From NCBI GenBank assembly GCA_947626125.1, contig CANQRA010000008.1, positions 1 to 37,007 on the forward strand: a DNA stretch of 37,007 nucleotides, given 5' to 3'. Below, one piece after another: positions 17,392 to 27,057 of this stretch (positions are counted from its first letter, which is position 1; every line of letters begins with the position of its first letter). Made by a program: the position numbers and the translations under genes. Under the pieces are notes generated by a model that saw only the letters and a program-made list of their open reading frames with translations, was not told the origin of the DNA and searched no databases. This stretch comes from an uncultured Bacilli bacterium (GTDB taxonomy: Bacteria > Bacillota_I > Bacilli_A > RF39 > UBA660).

Positions 17392-19430
17392 ACTTCTCCT
17401 ATCTCAATAATTTTGGTAAAATTTTTAGTTTGATTTTTATGCGAAATGTAAATCAAAGTTTGATTTTTAAAATAATCATGGATATTTTTAATAATTTTAT
17501 CTTCTAAGTTTTTATCTACTTCACTTAAAGCTTCGTCTAAAATAATAATGCTAGCATCTTTTAATAGACCACGAGCTAAAATAATTCTTTGCTTTTCACC
17601 TCCGGAAATGTTTAAAGCTTCGTTTTCTATTAAGGCATCATATCTTAAGCTTTTCTTACTTACGATGTCTTCTAATTCACAAATGCGACAAACATTCTCA
17701 AATTTTTTTAAACTAACTTGCCGATTTAAAAGAATATTCTCTCTTATCGTGGCTGTGAATAATTCTTCATTTTGTGATACATATAAAATGTTATTTCTAA
17801 TTGTATTGATACTAAGGTCTTTAACATTTATATTATCAATTAAAATATCGCCATAATTAGCCTTTAAATCTTTGTGAATTAGTTTACAAATGGTACTTTT
17901 ACCCGAACCGGATTTACCATTTAATAAAATATGTTCCCCAGCATTAATATTAAAGCTTTTATTTTTTAAAATATAATCATAATTATTGTATGAATAAGAT
18001 ACTTTTTTAAAACGAATATTTCCTTTTAATACTTCTTTACTATCACTTATTTTTTCTTCTTCAATGTTAATAAACTCTTCTATTTTTCTAATTGTAGCTT
18101 TAATAAAGTTGTACTTAGGTAAAATGTTGATTATATTTTGAATTGAGGAAGTAAAATAGTTTAATATTAAATCGAAGGTGAATAAGTTTATAATATTAAA
18201 GTTACCTTTTAAAGAAAAATAAAGTCCAAAAGAATTGATTAAAAAGAACGCTGTTTCTAAAATTATATTCTTAATTAAGTTATAATTATTAAATTTATTA
18301 TTAAATTCATAATTATTAAGCAGATACTTAGATAAACTTTTTTCTATATTAAAAAGTCCCGTATTAATTAAATTTAAATTTTTAAGACTTTCTAAGCCCT
18401 TGATATTTTCTAAAACCACACTATGAAAAGTGGTATCATAATCAATATTCGTTAAGACATCTTTATAAATTAATTTACTTATAAAGAACCCATAGATTAA
18501 ATAAATAACCATAAAAATCATCAGAATTTGCCATAATAATTTATTAAGGGTATAGAGAATAAACATCGATGAAAGCATCATTAAAGTATCTAAGAAGCAT
18601 GAAACAAATATTTCGGAAAATAAACTTTTCACACTGCTAAGTTCATTAATACGCATCATAACTTCTCCTGTGCTCCTACTCTTGATGCTTTTAAAAGGAA
18701 GGTAAAAGATATGATGTAAAAATTCAGGGAATAAATAAACATCAACTAAATTATTTAAATGATTGAGATAATATTCTTTAATGTAGTTAAATAGACATTT
18801 AAATAAAATTAGGAAACCAAATATAACGAAAGCGTATTTTAAATAATCAACATTAGTACTTAAAATATTACTGCCAACTTTTAAATAGTAGCTACTTAAA
18901 ATTGATATAAGCGTTAAAACAATACTGGTTAAAATGATTTTAAATAAAAGACTTTTTTCATGACCAATAATCTTAAAAAATATTTTTCTTAAGGTTAGAC
19001 CCTTAGCCATTTTTATTAGTGTACTTCTTGGTTTGCAAAGAATTATGTGACCCGTGAATAATTTATTGAATTTTTCTTTACTAATAACTTTATCACCATT
19101 ACCTGGATCCATTATATAAATAGTTTTTGGTGATACACCCTTAACCACGACAAAATGTTCTAGACCATTTTCTAATGATAAGTGGGCAATTAAAGGAAAA
19201 CTAATATTATTTTTGGTAAGGTCTTTTTCAAATATTCCGACAGCATCAAAGCCCCATTTTTTGAAAGCATTAACGATTTGGTAGGCATTCGTACCATTGA
19301 TGTCCGTTAAAGTATCTTCTCTTAATTTTTCTAATGAGACATAACCATCATAATAGATAAAAATCCATTGCATACAAGAGATGCCACAGTCTTTAAAACT
19401 ACTACTTAAAACCGGCTTAATTTTTTTCAT
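17388..19430 (-). CDS. Peptidase-containing ABC transporter (C39 peptidase + TM + NBD), bacteriocin export/processing
   Basis: C39 motifs FKDCGISC, EHFVVVKG, YIMDPGNG; Walker A GKSGSGKST, signature ISGGEKQR, Walker B IIILDEALSEVD. Confidence 0.93.
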   Translation of the reverse strand: MKKIKPVLSSSFKDCGISCMQWIFIYYDGYVSLEKLREDTLTDINGTNAYQIVNAFKKWGFDAVGIFEKDLTKNNISFPLIAHLSLENGLEHFVVVKGVSPKTIYIMDPGNGDKVISKEKFNKLFTGHIILCKPRSTLIKMAKGLTLRKIFFKIIGHEKSLLFKIILTSIVLTLISILSSYYLKVGSNILSTNVDYLKYAFVIFGFLILFKCLFNYIKEYYLNHLNNLVDVYLFPEFLHHIFYLPFKSIKSRSTGEVMMRINELSSVKSLFSEIFVSCFLDTLMMLSSMFILYTLNKLLWQILMIFMVIYLIYGFFISKLIYKDVLTNIDYDTTFHSVVLENIKGLESLKNLNLINTGLFNIEKSLSKYLLNNYEFNNKFNNYNLIKNIILETAFFLINSFGLYFSLKGNFNIINLFTFDLILNYFTSSIQNIINILPKYNFIKATIRKIEEFINIEEEKISDSKEVLKGNIRFKKVSYSYNNYDYILKNKSFNINAGEHILLNGKSGSGKSTICKLIHKDLKANYGDILIDNINVKDLSINTIRNNILYVSQNEELFTATIRENILLNRQVSLKKFENVCRICELEDIVSKKSLRYDALIENEALNISGGEKQRIILARGLLKDASIIILDEALSEVDKNLEDKIIKNIHDYFKNQTLIYISHKNQTKNFTKIIEIGEV

Positions 19431-19564
19431 CTTTTCCTCCCTTCTACTATATATATAACAACTTTCTCGCCCATTTCCTTTTTTTTTCGAAAACTTTTTA
19501 AAAAAACTGCATTTTTTTGCCCAAATCTCATAAGATTTAGTAACAAAAAAGGAGCGATAAAAAA

Positions 19565-20056
19565 ATGATTAATAAACAAAACTTATGGTTTGTAACTTTA
19601 TTTTCTTTAATCCTAATTTTAGGAATTTATTATGTTAGCATTGATGATGAAGTAGAAAGCGTTTTAAAAGCCGAGAATAATAACAATAAAGAAGTAATTG
19701 AGATAACGGAGTCAGATGTTTTAGTCGCTTTAGAAGTAGAAAGTGATGAGGAAAAACAAGCCTTGATGGAAGAATACCAAAATGTTTTATTAAATGCCGA
19801 AAGTACTATTCAAGAAAAAAATGCTGCTTATGAAAACTTACAAAAATTAAATAATACGAAAGCTAATGAAACGAAGATTAAAAATTTAATTAAAGAAAAA
19901 TTTCAAATGAATGCTTTTGTTAAAATAGATGATAATGCCATTAGCTTAGTTATTGCTGAGAAGGAACATAACACCGAAATTGCTAATAACATCATTAGAG
20001 AGGTGCAAAAACTATTTAACGAAGAAAAATATATAACTGTCAAATTTAATGCTTAA
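19565..20056 (+). CDS. spoIIIAH: SpoIIIAH-like protein
   Basis: N-terminal MINKQNLWFVTLFSLILILGIYYVS and SpoIIIAH-like C-terminal domain. Confidence 0.8.
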   Translation: MINKQNLWFVTLFSLILILGIYYVSIDDEVESVLKAENNNNKEVIEITESDVLVALEVESDEEKQALMEEYQNVLLNAESTIQEKNAAYENLQKLNNTKANETKIKNLIKEKFQMNAFVKIDDNAISLVIAEKEHNTEIANNIIREVQKLFNEEKYITVKFNA

Positions 20057-20059
20057 AAA

Positions 20060-20086
20060 AACAACCTCCGGGTTGCTTTTATTTTT
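20060..20086 (+). terminator. Intrinsic terminator after the spoIIIAH-like gene
   Basis: CAACC-TCC-GGGTTG hairpin followed by CTTTTATTTTTC. Confidence 0.6.
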
Positions 20087-20807
20087 CTTTTTTAATTTTC
20101 GTAAGTTTTCTTAAATTAACATCATTTTTATGTTGAGCGTAATAATCGGGATTAAACCAAACATTTTTAATTCTTTCCCATTTGCTTTGGTTTTTTAAAG
20201 AGGGAACCACTACTTCTTTATTATCATTATAAAGGACTTGCATATTTTTAGGTGAAAATATTTCTAAAACATAACTGATTAAAGTTAAAGCTTCTATAAT
20301 TATAGTCGGAAGTAATAAACAAAAGTATAAACGGTCCGCATTAACGGAACTAATATTGTTTTTAAGGCTAGCACTTAAAAAAGGAATGTTATTAATATCG
20401 CTCATAAAGAATGTTAAAACGATTGTTATAGCTAAAATCCAGACTTTTGATTTACCAATAATGTTGGATTTAACATTAAGATTTTTACGATACTTGAAAT
20501 ATTGGACAACAACTATAGATAATTCAAAAATAAGGGGAATGATGGCATAAGGTGTAATTAAATAAAGAAGAATAAAATTAGCTATAGTTAACATTTTGTC
20601 CGCTAGAGCATCGAAAGAAGCCCCAAAGAAGGTGGAAGCATGAAAATGACGGGCTAAAATACCATCAATACTGTCGGTTGCATAACAGATGAGGGAAATT
20701 AAACCAGCATACACCCCTCCATAAATCTTATAAATAGGGACAATAATAATGGTACCAATAATTCTAATTAGGGTTAAAAAATTAATAAAAAGTAATTTAA
20801 AAGTCAT
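20079..20807 (-). CDS. CDP-alcohol phosphatidyltransferase family protein (PgsA-like)
   Basis: DSIDGILARHFHASTFFGASFDALADK motif. Confidence 0.9.
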   Translation of the reverse strand: MTFKLLFINFLTLIRIIGTIIIVPIYKIYGGVYAGLISLICYATDSIDGILARHFHASTFFGASFDALADKMLTIANFILLYLITPYAIIPLIFELSIVVVQYFKYRKNLNVKSNIIGKSKVWILAITIVLTFFMSDINNIPFLSASLKNNISSVNADRLYFCLLLPTIIIEALTLISYVLEIFSPKNMQVLYNDNKEVVVPSLKNQSKWERIKNVWFNPDYYAQHKNDVNLRKLTKIKKEK

Positions 20808-20818
20808 AATACCTCTCC

Positions 20819-21385
20819 TTAATAATGAACTTCTTTTACCGCATTAATATTCGCAAAAGATAGTTTATAATAATCATTTTCTAAATAAATATCGATATTA
20901 GTTATATTTTTATCATCAAAGGTAACTGTGATATTTACATTTTCTAAAGTATATTGATATGATGAATTATTTTCCTCATAATTTTTATTGGCAATTAAGT
21001 TTTTAAGATAATTAATATCCAGATAATCTAGGTTAATACCGGCATATAAATCACTTATTTGATTTAATCCTCCATCAATTACTTCATAAATATAATTGTT
21101 TTCTTTAAAATAATTGGTGGTTGTATCATTAACTTTTTTAACTCCCACTTCTCTATCTTTATTTCTTTTTCCTACAAAATTATAAAGTTCCTCACCAATT
21201 TTAATATCATAAGTATACTCGTAATTATCATTTAAGTTTTGCAATTTTTCAGTATAAGTTATTTGCTCTTCCTTTATCTCTTTTTGATTAGGGGTAGAAA
21301 ATTTAGCAATGATAACTAGGACAACAATAAAACATAACCATAAACCAATTTTAATAATCGATACATTTTTATTTACTTCTTTCAT
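20819..21385 (-). CDS. Membrane-anchored hypothetical protein
   Basis: Single N-terminal TM; position between fmt and the phosphatidyltransferase gene. Confidence 0.6.
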   Translation of the reverse strand: MKEVNKNVSIIKIGLWLCFIVVLVIIAKFSTPNQKEIKEEQITYTEKLQNLNDNYEYTYDIKIGEELYNFVGKRNKDREVGVKKVNDTTTNYFKENNYIYEVIDGGLNQISDLYAGINLDYLDINYLKNLIANKNYEENNSSYQYTLENVNITVTFDDKNITNIDIYLENDYYKLSFANINAVKEVHY

Positions 21386-22290
21386 TTTAAAACTCCCTTT
21401 TTACCATTTAAATAATCTTTAATAGCCATACTATTTTTACCAACAGGCTTAACTATATCTAAATAAATAATTCCTTTTTTGGTACCAATACCTAAACTAT
21501 TTTTGGTAACATATAATTTATTTGGCGTGGCCTCTTCATCCGTATAATGAGCTTTTATAATTTTTACTTCTTCATTACAAATGGTGGTTTTAGTTAATGG
21601 ATAAGGACTAAAAGCTCTTATTTTATTGTATAAATCTTTGGCGGGATAATTAAAATCTAACTCTTCCATTTCTCTTGTTATCATGGGAGCATAAGTTGCT
21701 TCTTCCTCATTTTGCTTAATTCTATGCACGCGATTATTTATGATATCATCTAGATTATTCATTAATAACTCACAACCTAAGGTACTTAAAACATTAAATA
21801 AATCTTCAACATTATCTTCATCTTTGATTTCATAAGTACCCTTGGCAATTATATCACCCGTATCCATAAATTCATCCATATACATTAAAGTAATTCCTGT
21901 TATTTTTTCTCCATTAATTAAAGCCCATTGAATAGGGGCTGAACCTCGATACTTAGGAAGCAAAGAAGCATGAATATTAACACAACCAAATTTAGGATAA
22001 TCAATTAATACTTTAGGAATGATTTTTCCATAAGCACAAGTAATAATAATGTCGGGTTTATAATCAATTATTTGTTGATACTCTTTCTTAATAGATTTTA
22101 ATTTTAAAACCGGAATATTATTGGCACTGGCAAGCTTAGCTACGGAAGATGGAGTTAAAACTTTTTTCCTACCAACATAAGCATCAACTTTAGTTACCAC
22201 ACATACAACATGACAATTATCTATTAAAGCTTGTAAAGGTTTTAAAGCAAAATCGGGAGTTCCCATAAAAACAACTCTTAAATCTTTCAT
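21382..22290 (-). CDS. fmt: Methionyl-tRNA formyltransferase
   Basis: VVFMGTPDFALKPL, NIHASLLPKYRGSAPIQWALINGE. Confidence 0.96.
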   Translation of the reverse strand: MKDLRVVFMGTPDFALKPLQALIDNCHVVCVVTKVDAYVGRKKVLTPSSVAKLASANNIPVLKLKSIKKEYQQIIDYKPDIIITCAYGKIIPKVLIDYPKFGCVNIHASLLPKYRGSAPIQWALINGEKITGITLMYMDEFMDTGDIIAKGTYEIKDEDNVEDLFNVLSTLGCELLMNNLDDIINNRVHRIKQNEEEATYAPMITREMEELDFNYPAKDLYNKIRAFSPYPLTKTTICNEEVKIIKAHYTDEEATPNKLYVTKNSLGIGTKKGIIYLDIVKPVGKNSMAIKDYLNGKKGVLK

Positions 22291-22353
22291 TTGTATTCAC
22301 CTAATAAGTATTATAAGATAAAATTTCTAAAAACACAAACTAACTTGTTTATT

Positions 22354-23544
22354 TTAAATATCTTCCAAGCTATCCATTAGTAAAAAATCTTTTAATTTAA
22401 TATGTTTTACGGTACTTGTAGAATAATCTATATCATCATTAGAAATGATTATTTTTTGGGATAAATTATCAAGATATTTAAATGATTTAACTTTTCTTTG
22501 ATATTCTTTTTCATCAACTAAACTATAAGTCGCTTGAATATAATATATTTTATTTTCTTTTTGAGCAACAAAATCTATTTCTTTACCATTCTTATTATAA
22601 ACATTAATTTTATATCCCATATAGATAAGTTCATTATAAACAATATTTTCTAAATTATGACTTATATCATATTTATTATCAAAGGTACGAATAGAATTTA
22701 AAGAAACATCAGCATCATATAATTTATAATAATAGGCTAACTCAGATTTAGTTTTTAAAGAATATTGCTTAACTTTTTCAATTATATATGCTTCTTCTAA
22801 GTAATCAAGATATTTTATAATAGTATTAATTGAACAATTCTCACTTTTTCCTTTAATATAATCTTTGATGGAACTAGCTGAAAAAATCCTCCCGTTAGAC
22901 TTTAAAACATAATTAACTAAGCTTTTAAATAAATTTTCTTTTTTAATTTTATAACGATTAATTAAATCATTAATAACGATGGTATCATCCAAGTCATTTA
23001 AATATTGTCTTCTAGCTTCTAATGAATCAAATTCAAAAATTTTGGGAAAACCACCCCAGATTAAATAATCAGTTACACTATATTCTTTTTTTAATTCTTT
23101 TGTATATTCTAGTATTTCTTTATAAACAAAAGGTCTTATTTGAAAAGATACATATCTTCCACTTAATTCTTTAGTAAATTCTTTCGACAGTAATTTGGAA
23201 TTAGACCCTGTGATAAAAATAGAATTATTACTCAACCGTAAAGTTTTACAAGCGTCTTGCCAGTTATCTAAAAGTTGTATTTCATCAAAGAATAGATAAC
23301 ATTTACCTTTTTTTCTATTTTTATCAACATATTCAATTAATTTATTTTCATTATCAATATTAGTTAATACTCTTTTATCCTCAAAATTCAAATAAATGAT
23401 ATTATTACTCTTTTTTTTAATTTCCGTCATTATTTGCTCTAAGATAACCGATTTACCACATCTTCTTATGCCAGTTATAATTTTAATTAAATCCGAATCA
23501 TAAAACTCTCTTATTTTTTTTAAGTAATGTTCTCTTTTTATCAT
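22354..23544 (-). CDS. AAA ATPase with DUF4143-type C-terminus
   Basis: ITGIRRCGKS P-loop, YLFFDEIQ Walker B, FITGSNS, C-terminal DUF4143-like. Start set at the ATG (MIKREHYLKK) rather than the upstream TTG of the ORF track. Confidence 0.88.
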   Translation of the reverse strand: MIKREHYLKKIREFYDSDLIKIITGIRRCGKSVILEQIMTEIKKKSNNIIYLNFEDKRVLTNIDNENKLIEYVDKNRKKGKCYLFFDEIQLLDNWQDACKTLRLSNNSIFITGSNSKLLSKEFTKELSGRYVSFQIRPFVYKEILEYTKELKKEYSVTDYLIWGGFPKIFEFDSLEARRQYLNDLDDTIVINDLINRYKIKKENLFKSLVNYVLKSNGRIFSASSIKDYIKGKSENCSINTIIKYLDYLEEAYIIEKVKQYSLKTKSELAYYYKLYDADVSLNSIRTFDNKYDISHNLENIVYNELIYMGYKINVYNKNGKEIDFVAQKENKIYYIQATYSLVDEKEYQRKVKSFKYLDNLSQKIIISNDDIDYSTSTVKHIKLKDFLLMDSLEDI

Positions 23545-23560
23545 TTTTATCACCAATTAA

Positions 23561-23589
23561 ATTATACTGAAAGATTTTTTAAAAGTCAA
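23561..23589 (-). promoter_or_regulatory. sigmaA promoter of the ATPase gene (TTGACT-N17-TATAAT) with a repeat arm as spacer
   Basis: -35 at 23584-23589 and -10 at 23561-23566; the 17-nt spacer TTTAAAAAATCTTTCAG overlaps 16 of the 17 bp of the outer inverted repeat arm. Confidence 0.7.
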
Positions 23590-23642
23590 CATATCTTTCA
23601 CTGCCGCTGAAAGATATTTCAAAAATTAAAAAATCTTTCAGT
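23566..23642. repeat. Nested inverted repeat with four TGAAAGAT elements
   Basis: Outer perfect 17-bp arms at 23566-23582 / 23626-23642; inner perfect 10-bp arms at 23591-23600 / 23608-23617. Confidence 0.8.
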
Positions 23643-23656
23643 ACATTTACAGTTCA

Positions 23657-23688
23657 AATAAAAAAGACTTTTCAGTCCTTTTTATTTG
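23657..23688 (-). terminator. Intrinsic terminator at the ileS 3' end
   Basis: AAAAAGACT/AGTCCTTTT hairpin overlapping the ileS stop codon. Confidence 0.5.
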
Positions 23689-26600
23689 GTAACTTTTTCA
23701 ATGCTGACTAGAACATCAATACCATTAATATTTATTGTTTCCCCACCAACTTTATCTTTAATTTCTAAAGCTAAAGTCTCTCCTTTGATATAATCCATGT
23801 ATTCATTAATAACGGATTCAAACTCATCACTATGATAATAAATAATTATGCGGTCACTTACATCATAATTATTAACTTTACGCATGTTTTGAATTTTAGA
23901 AATAAATTCTCGAGCATGACCTTCATTAATTAAATCACTTGTTAAATTAGTATTAAGAACAATAAATAAATTACTTAAAGTACCGACATTAAAGCCTTCT
24001 TTACTAGATATTTTTATTTCATACATATCATTTGTTATAAGAACATCTGCAAATTTAACTTCGCCATTATTTAAACTTTCAAGACTAGTATTTTGTAAGA
24101 ATGTTTCAAATTCTTTGATTCTAGAGCCTAATAACTTACCTACTACTTTATAGTTAGGTTTTAAAGTAATATTCATATACTTATTTAAATCTTCTTCTCT
24201 TAAGACTTCTTTAACATTTAATTCTTCTTCAATAAGAGGAACTAAATCAACAATTTTATCATATACTTTACTTTCAATGATTGCTTCTTTTAAAGGAGTC
24301 CGAACCTTTATTTTGGCTTCTTCTCTCATCATCCGTCCAAGAGAAATCAAATTACGCACTAAATCCATTTTTTCTTCTAATGTTAAATCAATTAATGATT
24401 CATCATATAATGGGAAATCTTCTAAATGAACAGAATAATTACCGGTTAATTTCGTATATATTTCTTCACTTACATAAGGCACAATTGGGGCAATCATTTT
24501 AGCAAGACCGACTAAAACTTCATAAGTAGTCATATAAACAGCTTTTTTACTATTATCTAGGGAGCTTCCCCAGAAACGATTACGACATCTTCTTATGTAC
24601 CAGTTAGATAAATCATCGGAAACAAAACTCGTGATATTACGAACAACTTTATTTAAATCATATTCTTCATAACCTTCGGTTACTAATTTAAGTAAACTAT
24701 GATACCTGGAAAGGAGCCATTTATCTATGGTTTCTCTATCTTTAACCGGAATATTGCATTCATCGATATCTATTTCATCGGTCGTCGCATACATACTAAA
24801 GAAATTATAAGTATTTTTTAAAGGATTAAAGAATTTTGAATAAACTTCTTTTAAGCCTTCTTCATCAAATTTAAGCGGAGTCCAAACGGGAGATACATAA
24901 GGAATATACCATCTTACTGTATCAGCTCCATAAGTTTCCATGATGGTAAATGGTTCAATGGCATTACCCTTAGATTTATGCATTTTTTGCCCATTTTTAT
25001 CGAGTAATAATTCGTTAACTAAAACATTTTTATATGGCGCTACCCCTTTAACAAAGGTGGAAATAACAAGTAAAGAATAGAACCAACCTCTTGTTTGGTC
25101 AATACCCTCACTAATAAAATCCGCCGGAAATTGATGCTCAAATAAATCTTGATTTTCAAATGGGTAATGGTATTGGGCAAAAGGCATAGCCCCAGAGTCA
25201 AACCAACAGTCAATAACATCTTTAACCCGGCTCATAACTTGACCACATTTTGGACATAAAATGTGAATATCATCAACATAAGGACGATGCAAATCAATAT
25301 CAGGAGTAATATCCTCCATAGCTTTAGAAACTAACTCTTCTCTTGAGCCAATCATTTCATCATGACCACAGCTACAACGCCATAAAGGAAGTGGTGTTCC
25401 CCAATAACGACTCCGTGATATTGCCCAATCATTTAAATTCTCTAACCAATTGCCAAATCTTTTTTCGCCCACAAAAGAAGGATACCAATTAACGGTTTTA
25501 TTATTCGCAATTATTTTATCTTTTAATTTTGTAACTTCTAGATAAAATGATGGTTTAGAATAATAAATAAGTGGAGATTTACAACGCCAACAATGAGGAT
25601 AATTATGGACAATTCGTTGTTTTTTAAATAATTTATCATTGGCTTTTAAATAATTAATGACTTCTTTATCGGCATCAAAAACAAGCATGCCTTTCCAAGG
25701 TCCTTCGGTATAACAACCATCATCGCCAACCGGATTTAAATAAGGTAAGTTATAATTTTTACCAACATTAGCATCATCGGCACCAAAGGCAGGAGCAATA
25801 TGAACGATACCAGTTCCATCTTCCATCGTAACATAATTATCACATGTAACAAAGAATGCTTTTTTATTAACTTTTAACTCCGGAATTAATTGTTCATATT
25901 CCATGTATTCTAAGTCTTTACCTTTGTATGTGGCAAGGATTTCATAATCATCGCCTAAAACTTTATTAGCTAAGGCTTTGGCTAGAATAAATTTATAATC
26001 CATGCTTTTAACCAAAACATATTCTTCATTTGGGTTAACACATAAGGCAACATTGGCAAGCAAAGTCCAAGGTGTCGTTGTCCACACTAAGAAGTAAACA
26101 TCCTCATCTTTTTTCTTCATGGGCACAATTACAGTATCAACCGGAGTTTCTTCATAACCTTGAGCTACTTCATGAGAAGCAAGACCAGTACCACAACGAG
26201 GACAATAAGGAAGAATTTTACTACCTTCATAAAATAAGCCTTCATCGAAGAATTTCTTTAAAATCCACCATTCGGTTTCAATATAGTTATTATCATAAGT
26301 AATATAACGATTATCCAAATCAATAAATTGACCCATATTATTTGTTAAATCGCGAAAAGCTTTTTCATTTTCCCAGACAATATGACGACATTCTTCATTA
26401 AATTCTTTAATGCCATAAGCTTCAATGTCAGCCTTAGAAGTAAAGCCTAATTTCTTTTCTACTTGCACTTCCACTGGTAAGCCATGAGTATCCCAACCAA
26501 TTTTTCTTAAGACTTTATAACCTTGCATCGTTTTATATTTACAAAAACTATCTTTTAAAAACTTCGATACCATATGGTGTAATCCTGGCATCCCATTCGC

Positions 26601-26750
26601 CGTCGCTGGTCCATCATAAAATACCCAGTAAGGTTTATCTTCTCTATTTTGAATACAACGATCCAAAATATTATCTTTTAACCATTTTTCCCGGATATCT
26701 TTTTCCACTAATGATACCTTTCTACTATCCAAACTCACAAATTCTTTCAT
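23682..26750 (-). CDS. ileS: Isoleucyl-tRNA synthetase
   Basis: Class I signatures DGPATANGMPGLHH and KMHKSKGN; Ile-specific architecture. Start re-set to the ATG at 26750 preceded by GAGGAGG; the ORF-track start lies inside the T-box leader. Confidence 0.93.
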   Translation of the reverse strand: MKEFVSLDSRKVSLVEKDIREKWLKDNILDRCIQNREDKPYWVFYDGPATANGMPGLHHMVSKFLKDSFCKYKTMQGYKVLRKIGWDTHGLPVEVQVEKKLGFTSKADIEAYGIKEFNEECRHIVWENEKAFRDLTNNMGQFIDLDNRYITYDNNYIETEWWILKKFFDEGLFYEGSKILPYCPRCGTGLASHEVAQGYEETPVDTVIVPMKKKDEDVYFLVWTTTPWTLLANVALCVNPNEEYVLVKSMDYKFILAKALANKVLGDDYEILATYKGKDLEYMEYEQLIPELKVNKKAFFVTCDNYVTMEDGTGIVHIAPAFGADDANVGKNYNLPYLNPVGDDGCYTEGPWKGMLVFDADKEVINYLKANDKLFKKQRIVHNYPHCWRCKSPLIYYSKPSFYLEVTKLKDKIIANNKTVNWYPSFVGEKRFGNWLENLNDWAISRSRYWGTPLPLWRCSCGHDEMIGSREELVSKAMEDITPDIDLHRPYVDDIHILCPKCGQVMSRVKDVIDCWFDSGAMPFAQYHYPFENQDLFEHQFPADFISEGIDQTRGWFYSLLVISTFVKGVAPYKNVLVNELLLDKNGQKMHKSKGNAIEPFTIMETYGADTVRWYIPYVSPVWTPLKFDEEGLKEVYSKFFNPLKNTYNFFSMYATTDEIDIDECNIPVKDRETIDKWLLSRYHSLLKLVTEGYEEYDLNKVVRNITSFVSDDLSNWYIRRCRNRFWGSSLDNSKKAVYMTTYEVLVGLAKMIAPIVPYVSEEIYTKLTGNYSVHLEDFPLYDESLIDLTLEEKMDLVRNLISLGRMMREEAKIKVRTPLKEAIIESKVYDKIVDLVPLIEEELNVKEVLREEDLNKYMNITLKPNYKVVGKLLGSRIKEFETFLQNTSLESLNNGEVKFADVLITNDMYEIKISSKEGFNVGTLSNLFIVLNTNLTSDLINEGHAREFISKIQNMRKVNNYDVSDRIIIYYHSDEFESVINEYMDYIKGETLALEIKDKVGGETININGIDVLVSIEKVTK

Positions 26751-26757
26751 ATATACC

Positions 26758-26990
26758 TCCTCATTAAAAAATTCATAAACAAAAGGACACTTTGACATGT
26801 GGTACCACCTTTATTTATGAATTAATTCACCTCATTTATGGTTAACGCCCAAAAACGAATTATTTTACTAACTTTCAAATAATTAACTCCCAAGTGATAT
26901 AAATTAAATAATATTTATTAGTTTGCACCAACCACTAATTCTCTTTAAACTTTCTTTAATTTACCTGTCTTGTTCTTCGTCTTTAATTTA
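26758..26990 (-). promoter_or_regulatory. T-box leader (Ile) upstream of ileS
   Basis: Minus strand T-box GGTGGTACCACATG...GTCCTTTTG (about 26781-26811) and specifier region TATATCACTTGGGAG containing ATC (Ile). Confidence 0.85.
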
Positions 26991-27057
26991 CAATTAAAAT
27001 TATATGCAAAATAGCCTTTTTCGTCAAGAACTTTTTACATTTTTGCCATAATTTCTT

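Noticed and set aside
26751-26798. N-terminal extension of IleS in the ORF track
   Set aside because: The segment is the T-box antiterminator; the SD-preceded ATG at 26750 is the better start.
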